In this document: positions 38,962 through 48,167 of the stretch, piece by piece
How positions within the stretch are numbered: position 1 is the stretch's first letter
How the letters are laid out: each line of letters starts with the position of its first letter
Assembly: GCA_016861185.1 (NCBI GenBank)
Contig: BOKW01000003.1
Span: 372,001 to 436,000, forward strand
DNA from: Betaproteobacteria bacterium
Lineage (GTDB): Bacteria; Pseudomonadota; Gammaproteobacteria; Burkholderiales; Burkholderiaceae_F
Reading direction: 5' to 3'
DNA: 64,000 bases
Translations under genes and position numbers: made by a program
The notes under the pieces: generated by a model
The model's input: the letters and a program-made list of their open reading frames with translations, nothing else
Told to the model about the DNA's origin: nothing
Database searches by the model: none

Positions 38962-40389
38962 ATGAAACCGAACTTCCGATTCCTCTTGGCCCTGCTGGGC
39001 GCGGCCCTCGGGCTCGCCGCGTGCGGGGGCGATCAGCAACTGGCGAGCGGCGGCGTCGGCGAAGGCGGCACCGGCATCGTGATCGGAACGACGACCGGAT
39101 TCGGCAGCGTCATCGTCGACGGCGCGGCCTGGGACGACCGTGAGGCGAGGATCGAGGTCGAGGCCGATCCGCGCCTGCCGGCCGAACTGGCCGACCTGAA
39201 ACTCGGCCAGCGCGTCGAGCTCGAATACGCGCACCCCGATGTCGCACGGCAGATCCGCATCGAGGCCGAGGCGATCGGCCCGATCGCTGCGATCGACCCA
39301 ACCGCGGGCCACTTGACCGTCGCCGGACAGAGGGTTCGAGTCAACGTGGACCCGCTGGCCGGCCCGGTCACACTGTTCGAGGGGGTGGCGGATCTCGCCG
39401 GTCTGGCGATCGCCGACATCGTCGAGATCCACGGTTCGCCGCGCTTCGAGGCTGCGGCAGGGCGCAGCGTCGTGCTCGCCTCGCGCATCGAGAAGCGCGC
39501 GGCGCTGCCGGGCGGCCTGATTCGCGTCGCCGGCCGAGTGCAGGACTACGATCCGGCGACGCGCCGCTTCCGCCTCGGCGATCTGACCGTCGCCGCGAGT
39601 ACGGCGCTGATCGTCCCGGCCAACCGGACCCTTGCCAACGGCCAGTCGGTCGTCGTCTGGAGCGACGCGCCGCTCGGCGCGGGTCCGACGCTGGACGCGC
39701 GCTTCATCCGCATCCGCGAGCGTGCGAGCGCCGACCGCGAAGCACAGGTCGCCGGCCCGGTGAGCCGCTACGACGCGGCCAACGCCCGCTTCGAGATCGG
39801 CGACATCGCCGTGGACGCACGCGCCGCGACGGTCGAACCGGCGTCGCAGACGCTCGCCGACGGCAAGTACGTCGTGGTCAAGGGCCGCTTCGGCAGCGAC
39901 GGCGTGCTGCTCGCGTCGAAGATCAAGATCCGGCGGCCGGGCGCCGGCGATATCGAGATCGAGCTGAAGGGAACGATCACCGACTTCGCCAGCGCGGCCG
40001 ACTTCCGCGTACGCGGCGTGCGGGTCGACGCCGCGGCCGCGCGCCTGACGGCCTGCCCGGCGACGGGACTGGCGGCCGATCTGTACGTCGAGATCGAAGG
40101 CGGCCTGCAGGGCGGCCGCGTCGTCGCGTCGCGGGTGAGCTGCCGTCCCGAGCCCGGGACGGGCGCCGTGGTCGAACGCAGGGGACGCGCGGACAACGTC
40201 GATGTGGCCAACCGCACGTTCGCGCTGACGCCGGTCGCCGGCACGACGATCGCGGTCGCCTGGACCGACACGACGCTGTTCGTCGCGCCGCTCACGCCGC
40301 AGACGCTGGCCGGGCGCGACGTCGAAGTCACCGGCTACTTCGGCGCCGCCGGCGTCTTCACCGCGCGCAGGATCGAACTGCAGAACTGA
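38962..40389 (+). CDS. DUF5666 repeat lipoprotein
   Basis: 475 residues. Lipobox LAAC with the lipidated Cys at residue 21, then GEGGTGIVIGTTTGFGSVIV, the typical start of this family. The body is a series of five or so OB-like repeats, each about 75 residues with V-G-V and DG-V-ASKI features (VAGRVQDYDPATRRFRLGDL, VAGPVSRYDAANARFEIGDI, LKGTITDFASAADFRVRGVR). Predicted outer-membrane or periplasm-facing lipoprotein; no biochemical role known. Immediately downstream of DUF6502; converges on hrcA with an 8-bp gap. Confidence 0.85.
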   Translation: MKPNFRFLLALLGAALGLAACGGDQQLASGGVGEGGTGIVIGTTTGFGSVIVDGAAWDDREARIEVEADPRLPAELADLKLGQRVELEYAHPDVARQIRIEAEAIGPIAAIDPTAGHLTVAGQRVRVNVDPLAGPVTLFEGVADLAGLAIADIVEIHGSPRFEAAAGRSVVLASRIEKRAALPGGLIRVAGRVQDYDPATRRFRLGDLTVAASTALIVPANRTLANGQSVVVWSDAPLGAGPTLDARFIRIRERASADREAQVAGPVSRYDAANARFEIGDIAVDARAATVEPASQTLADGKYVVVKGRFGSDGVLLASKIKIRRPGAGDIEIELKGTITDFASAADFRVRGVRVDAAAARLTACPATGLAADLYVEIEGGLQGGRVVASRVSCRPEPGTGAVVERRGRADNVDVANRTFALTPVAGTTIAVAWTDTTLFVAPLTPQTLAGRDVEVTGYFGAAGVFTARRIELQN

Positions 40390-40397
40390 TCCGGCGG

Positions 40398-41438
40398 TCA
40401 CTCGCGCGACAGCGCGTGCGACAGCAGCTTGGCGGTGATGTCGACGATCGGGATCACCCGCTCGTAGGCCATGCGCATGGGCCCGATGACGCCCACCGTG
40501 CCGACCACCTGGCCGTCGACCTCGTACGGCGCGACGACCAGGCTCATGTCGTCGAGCGGCACCGTCTGCGACTCGCCGCCGATGTAGATCTGCACACCGT
40601 GCGCGCGGCTCGTGACGTCGAGAAGCTGCAGCAGCCGCGTCTTGTGCTCGAACAGATCGAACGCCGCGCGCAGCTTGCCGAGGTCGGCGGCGAGATCGCT
40701 GACGCCGAGCAGGTTGCGCTCGCCGGAGATCACGACCGGATCCTTCTGCTCGACCGCCTCGCTGCCCGCCTGCACCGCCGCTTCCATCAGTTTGGCGATC
40801 TCGGCGCGCAGCGCCTGCAGCTCGCCGTGCAGCCGGCGCCGCGCTTCCTCGAAGCTCAGCCCGGCAAAGTGCTCGTTCAGCAGATTGGCCGCCTCCAGCA
40901 ACTGCGCCTGCGTGTACGGATGCTCGGTCAGCAGGATGCGGTTCTGCACGTCGCCTTCGGGCGTGACGATGATCATCAGCACGCGCTTGTCGGACAGCCG
41001 CAGGAACTCGACCTGGCGGAACGTCGACGCGCGCCGCGGCGTCAGCACGACGCCGGCGAACTGCGACAGCTGCGACAGCAGCTGCGCCGCCGTCTGGATC
41101 GCGCGCTGCGGCTCCGCGATCTGCAGTTGGCCCTGGATGATCTGCGCCTGCTGCTGCTCGATCGGCTGCACCGTCAGCAGCGTGTCGACGAAGAAGCGGT
41201 AGCCGCGCGGCGTCGGCACGCGTCCGGCCGAGGTGTGCGGGCTCGCGACGAAGCCCATCTCCTCGAGGTCGGCCATCACGTTGCGGATCGTCGCCGGCGA
41301 AAGCTCGAGCCCGGAGATCTTCGACAGCGCGCGCGAGCCGACCGGCTGCCCTTCGGCGATGTAGCGTTCGATCAGCGCCTTCAGCAGCAGGCGCGCGCGT
41401 TCGTCCAGCACGTCTTGCATCCTCGGTCGGGCGCGCAT
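40398..41438 (-). CDS. hrcA: heat-inducible transcription repressor HrcA
   Basis: 346 residues. N-terminal winged helix ([40 protein letters not shown]), GAF-like middle and the C-terminal region ([20 protein letters not shown]-type: [20 protein letters not shown]). HrcA binds CIRCE operators upstream of groESL or dnaKJ. I find no CIRCE in the window, so its targets are probably elsewhere (groESL). Divergent from nadK with 53 bp between starts. A Met at residue 7 is an alternative start. Confidence 0.94.
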   Translation of the reverse strand: MRARPRMQDVLDERARLLLKALIERYIAEGQPVGSRALSKISGLELSPATIRNVMADLEEMGFVASPHTSAGRVPTPRGYRFFVDTLLTVQPIEQQQAQIIQGQLQIAEPQRAIQTAAQLLSQLSQFAGVVLTPRRASTFRQVEFLRLSDKRVLMIIVTPEGDVQNRILLTEHPYTQAQLLEAANLLNEHFAGLSFEEARRRLHGELQALRAEIAKLMEAAVQAGSEAVEQKDPVVISGERNLLGVSDLAADLGKLRAAFDLFEHKTRLLQLLDVTSRAHGVQIYIGGESQTVPLDDMSLVVAPYEVDGQVVGTVGVIGPMRMAYERVIPIVDITAKLLSHALSRE

Positions 41439-41491
41439 CGTTGCCGCCCGTGCGCGCTAGCTTACTGATTCTCTTGCTACAGTGCGCATCC

Positions 41492-42391
41492 ATGGCGCGA
41501 CCCTTCGGTCACGTGGCGATCTTCGGCAAACCGCGAGCGGAGGGCATCCGCCCGGTGCTGCTCGACATCGCGCAGGCCGTCGAGGCGGCCGGGCCGCAGG
41601 TGCTGTTCGACGCGGCGACCTGCGCGTCGCTCGGCGCCGACGGCGCGCGCTACACGGGCTACGCGCTGCCGGAGATCGGCGCGCGGGCCGACGTCGCGAT
41701 CGTGCTCGGCGGCGACGGCACGATGCTCGGCGTGGCGCGCGAGCTGGCACCGTTCCGCGTCCCGCTGATCGGCATCAACCACGGCCGGCTCGGCTTCATC
41801 ACCGATGTCGCGCGCGAACAGATGCGCGAGTTGCTCGCGGCGATGCTGGCCGGCCGCTACGAAACCGACCAGCGCAGCATGCTCGACGCCGAGGTGCTGC
41901 GCGCCGGCGCAGTCTCGTACCGGGCGGTCGCGCTGAACGACGTCGTCGTTGCGCGCGGCGTCACCGGCGGCATGGTCGAGTTCACCGTGCGCGTCGACGG
42001 CGTGACGATGTACAACCAGCGCGCCGACGGCGTGATCCTGGCCACGCCGACCGGATCGACCGCATACGCGCTGTCCGCGAGCGGGCCGATCCTGCATCCT
42101 TCGCTCGCCGGCTTCGTGCTGGTGCCGGTCGCGCCGCAGACGCTGTCGAACCGCCCGATCGCGCTGCCCGACACCTGCGTCATCGAGATCGAGATCACCG
42201 ACGTGCGCGAGGCCTCCGCGCACTTCGACATGCAGACCTTCGCGGCGTTGAAACCGGGCGACGTGGTCCGCATCCGCCGCAGCGAACTGGTCACCACGCT
42301 GCTGCATCCGGTCGGCTACAACTACTTCGCCACGCTGCGCCAGAAGCTGCACTGGAACGTGATGCCGTCCGAACCCCACGGGCGCGTCTAG
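41492..42391 (+). CDS. nadK: NAD kinase
   Basis: 299 residues. Phosphorylates NAD to NADP. Diagnostic motifs: IVLGGDGTMLGVARELAPFR (GGDG), INHGRLGFITDVARE, LNDVVVARGVTGGMVEF and DGVILATPTGSTAYALSASG, all intact. Start at 41492 (MARPFGHVAIFGK) removes 17 non-conserved codons. The last eight codons and the stop lie within a 49-bp near-perfect hairpin (42364-42412). Confidence 0.95.
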   Translation: MARPFGHVAIFGKPRAEGIRPVLLDIAQAVEAAGPQVLFDAATCASLGADGARYTGYALPEIGARADVAIVLGGDGTMLGVARELAPFRVPLIGINHGRLGFITDVAREQMRELLAAMLAGRYETDQRSMLDAEVLRAGAVSYRAVALNDVVVARGVTGGMVEFTVRVDGVTMYNQRADGVILATPTGSTAYALSASGPILHPSLAGFVLVPVAPQTLSNRPIALPDTCVIEIEITDVREASAHFDMQTFAALKPGDVVRIRRSELVTTLLHPVGYNYFATLRQKLHWNVMPSEPHGRV

Positions 42392-42412
42392 CGCCCGCGG
42401 GGTTCGGACGGC
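42364..42412 (+). terminator. hairpin embracing the nadK stop codon
   Basis: GCCGTCCGAACCCCACGGGC... on the left and ...CGCGGGGTTCGGACGGC on the right form a 22-bp stem with one mismatch and a 5-base loop. The TAG stop (42389-42391) spans loop and stem. No T-run follows, so rho-independent termination would be weak; it could be an RNA-stabilising 3' end or part of a repeat. Confidence 0.5.
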
Positions 42413-42512
42413 GGGCGCGCGCAGCGCGCTGCCCTGATGGACGAACGAGGGGGCTCGGCTGGCCCCTCGTGCTCCCCCAGCCATGTATGAGTCGTTCTAA
42501 AGTGTTGCTCGC

Positions 42513-44162
42513 ATGTTGTTGTCACTCACCATCCGCAACTTCGTGATCGTCGACGAGCTCGAACTGGAGTTCGGGCCGGGGTTTACGGTGCTCACGGGCG
42601 AAACCGGCGCGGGCAAGTCGATCCTGATCGACGCGCTGCTGCTCGCGCTGGGCGAACGCGCGGATGCGGACGTCGTACGCGAAGGCGCCGCGCGCGCCGA
42701 CATCGCGGCCGAGTTCCGCGTTTCGCCCGGAATCGCCGCCTGGCTCGCCGACAACGATCTCGCGGGCGACGACGACACGCTGCTCGTGCGCCGGACCGTC
42801 GACGCCGGTGGTCGCAGCAAGGCCTTCGTCAACGGCACGCCGGCCACGCTGGCGCAGTTGCGCGAGCTCGGCGAACGCCTCGTCGACGTGCACGGCCAGC
42901 ACGCGCACCAGTCGCTGCTGAAGCCCGCGGCGCAGCTCGCGCTGCTCGACGAACACGGCGGCCACACGGCGCTCGCGCGCGAGGTCGCTGCCGCGTTCGC
43001 CGCGCACCGCGCCGCGGTCAAGGCGCGCGAGGATGCCGAAGCGATGGCCGCGAGCGCGCTCGCCGAGCAGGACCGGCTGCGCTGGATCGTGGAAGAGCTG
43101 GGCGAGATCGCGCCGACTGGCGGCGAATGGGAGCAGGTCGAGGCCGAGCACAAGCGCCTGTCGCATGCGGCGAGCCTGCTCGAAGGCGCGCAGGGCGCGG
43201 TTGATTCGCTGTCCGAAGCGGAGGACTCGGCGCTGACGCGCATCGACACCGTCGCCGCCCGGCTCGGGCAGCTCGCGCAGTACGACGAGCGCTTGAAGCC
43301 CGTGCTCGAAGCGCTCGAGGCAGCGCGCATCCAGGTCGACGAGGCGACCTCCGAGTTGCACCGTTATCTGGCGAAAACCGATCTGGACGGCGCGCGGCTC
43401 GCGGATGTCGAAGCGCGCGTCTCCGCGCTGCATTCGGCCGCGCGCAAGTTCAAGTGCGCACCGGGCGAGCTGCCGGCGCTGCTCAAGGCGTCGCGCGAGA
43501 AGCTCGCCGCGCTGTCGGCCGCGGCCGACCTCGATGCGCTGCGCCGGCGCGAGGCCGAGACGCTCGCCGCTTACATGGCGGTGGCGAAGAAGCTCTCGCA
43601 GAGCCGCAAGGCCGCCGCCAGGCGCATGGGCGCCGAAGTCACGCGCGCGATGCAGGACCTGTCGATGGCGGGCGGCCGCTTCGAGGTCACGCTGCACGAA
43701 GCGGAACCGGCCGCGAGCGGACTGGAACGCGCCGAGTTCCTCGTCGCCGGCCACACGGGAGTCGCGCCGAAGCCCCTCGTCAAGGTCGCCTCCGGCGGCG
43801 AACTGGCTCGCATCAGCCTCGCGATTTCGGTGATCGCCGCGACCGCCACCCCCGTGGCGACGCTGATCTTCGACGAGGTCGACGCCGGCATCGGCGGCGC
43901 AGTGGCGGAAACCGTCGGGCGGCTGCTCAAGCAGCTCGGCCAGTTGCGACAGGTGCTGTGCGTCACCCATCTGCCGCAGGTCGCGGCGCGCGGCGATCAA
44001 CACCTCGTCGTGTCGAAGATCGCCGACGGCGAAGGCAAACCGGTATCGCGCATCGCTCCGCTCGACCGCAAGACCCGTGTCGACGAGCTGGCCCGCATGC
44101 TCGGCGGCCTCGAGATCACCGACACCACCCGCAAGCACGCGCGGGAGATGCTCGCCGGCTAG
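42513..44162 (+). CDS. recN: DNA repair protein RecN
   Basis: 549-residue SMC-like ATPase acting early in double-strand break repair. Walker A TGETGAGKSILIDALLLALG near residue 30, long coiled-coil arms with central ALREENQ-like heptads, signature VASGGELARISLAISVI and Walker B TLIFDEVDAGIGGAVAE, then VLCVTHLPQVAARGDQHLVV. Length matches the family. The 121 bp after nadK carry a GGGGGCTC/GTGCTCCCCC inverted repeat and the likely promoter; no LexA box is obvious to me. Confidence 0.96.
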   Translation: MLLSLTIRNFVIVDELELEFGPGFTVLTGETGAGKSILIDALLLALGERADADVVREGAARADIAAEFRVSPGIAAWLADNDLAGDDDTLLVRRTVDAGGRSKAFVNGTPATLAQLRELGERLVDVHGQHAHQSLLKPAAQLALLDEHGGHTALAREVAAAFAAHRAAVKAREDAEAMAASALAEQDRLRWIVEELGEIAPTGGEWEQVEAEHKRLSHAASLLEGAQGAVDSLSEAEDSALTRIDTVAARLGQLAQYDERLKPVLEALEAARIQVDEATSELHRYLAKTDLDGARLADVEARVSALHSAARKFKCAPGELPALLKASREKLAALSAAADLDALRRREAETLAAYMAVAKKLSQSRKAAARRMGAEVTRAMQDLSMAGGRFEVTLHEAEPAASGLERAEFLVAGHTGVAPKPLVKVASGGELARISLAISVIAATATPVATLIFDEVDAGIGGAVAETVGRLLKQLGQLRQVLCVTHLPQVAARGDQHLVVSKIADGEGKPVSRIAPLDRKTRVDELARMLGGLEITDTTRKHAREMLAG

Positions 44163-44166
44163 CGAG

Positions 44167-44332
44167 GATCGGATTGCGGATCGCGGATTGCGCTGCGCGA
44201 GCTGCTGCCATCCGAGCCGCCGCGCGGCGACGGATCACGACGCACGAAGAGCGACCTCGCTCGCTCGGCCGGGATCGGTGAAGTGCGCACGTCTTTGCGC
44301 AATCCGCAAGCCGCGCTGCGCAATCCTATTTG
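44167..44332. repeat. GATTGCGGAT inverted pair between recN and fur
   Basis: Left arm GATCGGATTGCGGATCGCGG at 44167 onward and right arm TGCGCAATCCGCAAGC...GCGCAATCC near 44296-44332 face each other across about 105 bp in the convergent recN/fur gap. Transcripts from either side could fold into a long hairpin, so it may act as a bidirectional terminator. Same family at 61450-61545 and 63611-63763. The spacer holds no gene. Confidence 0.65.
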
Positions 44333-44793
44333 GGCCGATGCGGGCAGTTCGGCTTGACGCAGTCGCCGTACAGCGCGAGCGCGTGGTCGTGCAGGCGGAA
44401 GCCGCGTTCAGCCGCAATCTTCTGCTGGCGCTTCTCGATTTCTGCATCGACGAATTCCTCGACGCGCCCGCAGGTCAGGCACACGAGGTGGTCGTGGTGC
44501 GCGCCTTCGTTCAGCTCGAACACGGCGCGGCCCGCCTCGAAGTGGCTGCGCGCGAGCAGCCCCGCCTGTTCGAACTGCGTCAGCACCCGGTACACGGTCG
44601 CGAGCCCCACGTCCAGGTGCTCGGCCAGCAGCGCCTTGTAGACGTCCTCGGCGCTCATGTGACGCGCGCTGCCCTGCTGCGCATTGCGCTGGAAGATCTC
44701 GAGGATCTTCAGCCGCGGCAGCGTGGCCTTCAGCCCCGTGCTCTTCAGCCCGAGCGGCTTCGCTTCTACGGGGGGTGCGCCACGGCTGGGCAT
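44326..44793 (-). CDS. fur: ferric uptake regulator Fur
   Basis: 155 residues. Winged helix [17 protein letters not shown] and [28 protein letters not shown]; dimerisation domain with the metal-site [16 protein letters not shown] and a final [11 protein letters not shown], giving two CxxC-type pairs. With Fe2+ it represses iron-uptake genes. Start at 44793 ([20 protein letters not shown]); upstream codons are the divergent promoter region with bamE. The exbB-exbD genes downstream of bamE are typical Fur targets, though I do not see a convincing Fur box. Confidence 0.95.
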   Translation of the reverse strand: MPSRGAPPVEAKPLGLKSTGLKATLPRLKILEIFQRNAQQGSARHMSAEDVYKALLAEHLDVGLATVYRVLTQFEQAGLLARSHFEAGRAVFELNEGAHHDHLVCLTCGRVEEFVDAEIEKRQQKIAAERGFRLHDHALALYGDCVKPNCPHRPK

Positions 44794-44872
44794 GATGGCA
44801 ACTTCGTGCGGGATCGGCCGGCGTCGATGCGTCGGTATCATAGCGCCCGCCTTCCATCGAATCGGTTTCGTG

Positions 44873-45328
44873 ATGCCGCCCACATCGTTCGCGCGCGCGC
44901 TGCTGGCCGCTGCCGCGGTCTTCGTCCTCGCCGGCTGCGAATCGGTTCGCACCTGGACGCCGACCTTCCTGAAGCCGTACCGGCCGGACGTTCAGCAGGG
45001 CAATGTCGTCACCAAGGAAATGATCGATCAACTGCGGCCCGGCATGTCGCGCGAGCAGGTGCGGTTCCTGCTCGGTACGCCGCTGCTGACCAGCGTGTTC
45101 CATCACGACCGCTGGGACTACGTCTACCGGCTTGCGCGCGGCTCGGGCGAGGTGCAGGCGCGCAAGCTCGTCGTGTTCTTCAAGGACAACCGGCTCGAGC
45201 GCTTCGAATCCGACGACATGCCGAGTGAGGCGCTCGCCGACAACCTGATCCTCGGCCGCAAGGCGAAGGCAACGCCGAAGCCGCCGCCGAAGGAGCCGGA
45301 GGCGCCGATCAGCCTGCCTGCGAAGTGA
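44873..45328 (+). CDS. bamE: outer membrane assembly lipoprotein BamE (SmpA)
   Basis: 151 residues. Lipobox VLAGC with Cys22, then the SmpA/OmlA fold: [72 protein letters not shown]. BamE stabilises the BAM complex that folds outer-membrane beta-barrels. The C-terminus has a Lys/Pro-rich extension. It is divergent from fur (79 bp) and 3 bp upstream of dapB, a standard betaproteobacterial order (fur, bamE, dapB). Confidence 0.95.
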   Translation: MPPTSFARALLAAAAVFVLAGCESVRTWTPTFLKPYRPDVQQGNVVTKEMIDQLRPGMSREQVRFLLGTPLLTSVFHHDRWDYVYRLARGSGEVQARKLVVFFKDNRLERFESDDMPSEALADNLILGRKAKATPKPPPKEPEAPISLPAK

Positions 45329-45331
45329 ACG

Positions 45332-46132
45332 ATGACAGTGACCGTGGCCATCGCCGGCGCCGGCGGACGCATGGGGCGGATGCTGATCGAAGCCGCGCTC
45401 GCCGCGGACGACATCCGCATCGGCGCCGCCTTGGACCGCGCGGGCAGCCCTGACATCGGCCGCGATTGCGCCGAGTTCCTCGGCCGCAAGACCGGCATTG
45501 CGATCGGCGACGATCCGGTGCACGTGCGCGATGCGCAGGTGCTGATCGATTTCACGCGGCCGGAGGGCACGCTCGAGCACCTGGAGCACTGCACCGCGCA
45601 CGGGGTCGCGATGGTGATCGGCACGACCGGTTTCGACGCCGCCGGCAAGGCGGCGATCCGCGCCGCGGCGGAGAAGATCCCGATCGTCTTCGCGCCGAAC
45701 ATGAGCGTCGGCGTCAACGCCACACTCAAGCTGCTCGAAGTCGCGGCGAAGATCCTGTCGTCGGGCTACGACATCGAGATCATCGAAGCGCATCACCGGC
45801 ACAAGGTCGACGCGCCGAGCGGCACCGCGCTCGCAATGGGCGAAACGATCGCGCGCGCGCTCGGCGTCAAGCTCGACGACGCGGCCGTCTACGCGCGCCA
45901 CGGCATCACCGGCGAGCGCAAACCCGGAACGATCGGCTTCTGCGCGATCCGCGGCGGCGACATCGTCGGCGACCACACCGTGCTGTTCGCCGGGCTCGGC
46001 GAACGCATCGAGATCACGCACAAGTCCGCCAGCCGCATGACCTATGCGCTGGGCGCGCTGCGCGCGGCGCGTTTCCTCGCCGACAAGTCGAAGGGGCTGT
46101 TCGACATGCACGACGTGCTCGGCCTGCGTTGA
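45332..46132 (+). CDS. dapB: 4-hydroxy-tetrahydrodipicolinate reductase
   Basis: 266 residues. NAD(P)-binding [13 protein letters not shown] at the N-terminus, [35 protein letters not shown], and the catalytic signature [16 protein letters not shown] with His-His and Lys, followed by [20 protein letters not shown]. Reduces HTPA in lysine and diaminopimelate synthesis. Its TGA overlaps the next ATG by one base, so lysine synthesis and the ExbB-like gene share a transcript. Confidence 0.97.
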   Translation: MTVTVAIAGAGGRMGRMLIEAALAADDIRIGAALDRAGSPDIGRDCAEFLGRKTGIAIGDDPVHVRDAQVLIDFTRPEGTLEHLEHCTAHGVAMVIGTTGFDAAGKAAIRAAAEKIPIVFAPNMSVGVNATLKLLEVAAKILSSGYDIEIIEAHHRHKVDAPSGTALAMGETIARALGVKLDDAAVYARHGITGERKPGTIGFCAIRGGDIVGDHTVLFAGLGERIEITHKSASRMTYALGALRAARFLADKSKGLFDMHDVLGLR

Positions 46133-46818
46133 TGGAACTCGACACCCCGCTCGGCGTCGCGCATTTCTGGTCGCAGGCCGACGGCGTCATCCGCGCCACG
46201 GCGTACATCCTGATCGCGATGTCGGTCGCGAGCTGGTTCCTGATCCTGTGGAAGAGCTGGTCGTGGTGGCGCACGCGGCGCGCGTCGCTGCAGCTCGATC
46301 AGTTCTGGTCCGCCAAGTCGATCGACGAGGCGATCGCGCTGATCCGCCCGCTCGACAGTGAAGGCATCTTCGTGCCGATCGCCGCCGGCGGCGCGGCGGC
46401 CGCGCAGGCGCCGGTGGCCGAGGAAAGCCTCGCCGCGCGCGTCGACCGCTCCGAGCTGATCACGCGCGCGCTGCGCCAGCGCATCAACGAAGCGGCCGCG
46501 CGGCTCGAAGCGGGACTGACCTTCCTCGCGTCGGTGGGCAGCACCGCGCCCTTCGTCGGGCTGTTCGGCACGGTCTGGGGTATCTACCACGCGCTGCTGT
46601 CGATCGCGGCGACCGGGACGATCTCGATCGACAAGGTCGCCGGTCCCGTCGGCGAGGCGCTGATCATGACCGCGTTCGGCCTGGCGGTCGCGATCCCCGC
46701 GGTGCTCGCGTACAACGCGTTCACGCGCGTCAACCGCGTCGTGCTCGCGCAGCTCGACGGCTTCGCGCACGACCTGCATTCGTTCCTGACGCTCGGCGCG
46801 CGGCCGGAGGCGGGGTGA
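46132..46818 (+). CDS. exbB: MotA/TolQ/ExbB family proton channel, probable ExbB
   Basis: 228 residues with three TM segments: residues ~20-40 (IRATAYILIAMSVASWFLIL), ~135-160 (LASVGSTAPFVGLFGTVWGI) and ~175-200 (AGPVGEALIMTAFGLAVAIP). The TAPFVGLFGTVWGI motif and the pore Thr/Pro residues are the family hallmarks. With ExbD it turns proton flow into TonB energisation. TolQ is an alternative name, but adjacency to btuF and absence of tolA/tolB favour ExbB. Confidence 0.85.
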   Translation: MELDTPLGVAHFWSQADGVIRATAYILIAMSVASWFLILWKSWSWWRTRRASLQLDQFWSAKSIDEAIALIRPLDSEGIFVPIAAGGAAAAQAPVAEESLAARVDRSELITRALRQRINEAAARLEAGLTFLASVGSTAPFVGLFGTVWGIYHALLSIAATGTISIDKVAGPVGEALIMTAFGLAVAIPAVLAYNAFTRVNRVVLAQLDGFAHDLHSFLTLGARPEAG

Positions 46819-46820
46819 CG

Positions 46821-47282
46821 ATGAGCTTCGGCGGATTCGAGCGCGGCACCTCGCCGTCGCAGCCGATGGCGGAGATCAACGTCACGCCGCTCGTCGACGT
46901 GATGCTGGTGCTGCTGGTGATCTTCATCATCACCGCGCCGCTGCTGTCGTACGCGATCAAGCTCGACCTGCCGGACGCCAGGGCGCCGGCCGCGAACGCG
47001 GCGTCCGACGCGATCAAGCTTTCGATCGACGCCGACGGCCGCGTCTTCTGGAACAGCGAGCCCCTCGGCGAGGGCGAGCTGGCACCGCGGCTCGCCGCGG
47101 CCGCGCGCCAGTCGCCGCAGCCCGAGCTGCACCTGCGCGCCGACAAGGGCACGCGCTACGAGCGCATCGCCGCCGTGATGTCTGCCGCGCAGGAAGCGGG
47201 GCTCGCGCGGATCGGTTTCGTCACCGAACCGCCGGAAGCCGCGCCCACCGCCGGCCGGACCGCGCCGGCGCCGAAGAAGTGA
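46821..47282 (+). CDS. exbD: ExbD/TolR family biopolymer transport protein
   Basis: 153 residues. A single TM helix with the essential membrane Asp (AEINVTPLVDVMLVLLVIFI), then the periplasmic ExbD/TolR fold (IKLSIDADGRVFWNSEPLGE, PELHLRADKGTRYERIAAVM). Forms the proton channel with ExbB. A GTG at 46815 overlapping the exbB stop is a possible start (155 residues). The stop overlaps the btuF GTG (GTGA), so exbB, exbD and btuF are coupled. Confidence 0.88.
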   Translation: MSFGGFERGTSPSQPMAEINVTPLVDVMLVLLVIFIITAPLLSYAIKLDLPDARAPAANAASDAIKLSIDADGRVFWNSEPLGEGELAPRLAAAARQSPQPELHLRADKGTRYERIAAVMSAAQEAGLARIGFVTEPPEAAPTAGRTAPAPKK

Positions 47283-48160
47283 CCGCCGGGCGCGGTCTGG
47301 CCGCCTCGCTCGCGCTGTGCGTCGCGTTCGGCGCAGGGGCGCAGCCGGTCGCCGCGATCGACGACGCCGGCAGCCGGATTGAACTGGCGCGGCCGGCGCA
47401 GCGCATCGTCAGCCTCGCGCCGCACCTGACCGAGCAGCTCTTCGCGATCGGGGCAGGCGCGCGCATCGTCGGCACGACCGAGTTCGCCGACCATCCGGAC
47501 GAGGCGAAGCGCATCCCGCGCGTGGCGCGCGCGCACAGCGTCGACCTGGAACGCGTCGCCGCGCTCGAACCCGATCTGATCGCGGTCTGGGGTTCGGGTT
47601 TTCCGCCCGCTGTCCTCGAAGCGCTGCGCCGGCTCGGCGCGCCGGTGTTCGTCAGCGAACCGAAGTCGCTTGCCGACATCGCCGGCTCGCTCGAACGGCT
47701 CGGCACGCTGACGGCAAGTGCCGGCGCCGGCGCGGCCGCCGCTGCGTTCCGCGCGCGCCTCGACGCGCTGCGCGCGCGCTACAGCGCGCGCCGGCCGGTC
47801 ACGGTCTTCTACCAGATCTGGCCGCAGCCGTTGATGACGCTGTCGGGGCGGCATGCGCTGAACGAGGCGATCCGCGTCTGCGGCGGCCGCAACGTGTTCG
47901 AGGACCTCGCGCCGATCGCGCCGCAGGTTTCGGTCGAAGCCGTGCTTGCCGCCGACCCGCAGGTGATCGTCACCGCCGAGCCGGGCGGCCGGCGGACCGA
48001 TGCGCTCGACGGCTGGAAGCGCTTCCCTTCGCTGCGCGCCGTGCGCGCGGGCCGGCTGGTCACGCTCGACGCCGACCGCATCAACCGGCACACGCCGCGC
48101 CTGCTCGACGAACTCGCCGTGCTGTGCGAGCGGATCGACCAGGCGCGTTCGCGGCGCTGA
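47279..48160 (+). CDS. btuF: periplasmic cobalamin-binding protein BtuF-like
   Basis: 293 residues with a short signal peptide (GLAASLALCVAFGAGA). Type III binding protein: RIVSLAPHLTEQLFAIGAGA, VGTTEFADHPDEAKRIPRVA, DLERVAALEPDLIAVWGSGF, VTVFYQIWPQPLMTLSGRHA, all typical of BtuF. It should deliver vitamin B12 or a related corrinoid to the BtuCD importer encoded on the opposite strand 2 kb away. Its coupling to exbBD rather than to btuCD is notable. Iron-siderophore binding proteins share the fold, but the riboswitch-controlled btuBCD nearby supports B12. Confidence 0.87.
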   Translation: MTAGRGLAASLALCVAFGAGAQPVAAIDDAGSRIELARPAQRIVSLAPHLTEQLFAIGAGARIVGTTEFADHPDEAKRIPRVARAHSVDLERVAALEPDLIAVWGSGFPPAVLEALRRLGAPVFVSEPKSLADIAGSLERLGTLTASAGAGAAAAAFRARLDALRARYSARRPVTVFYQIWPQPLMTLSGRHALNEAIRVCGGRNVFEDLAPIAPQVSVEAVLAADPQVIVTAEPGGRRTDALDGWKRFPSLRAVRAGRLVTLDADRINRHTPRLLDELAVLCERIDQARSRR

Positions 48161-48167
48161 AGCGTCT

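Noticed and set aside
45332-46818. ExbB-like channel as TolQ of a Tol-Pal operon
   Set aside because: No tolA, tolB or pal follows; the next genes are exbD and btuF, so TonB energisation is preferred, though not proven.
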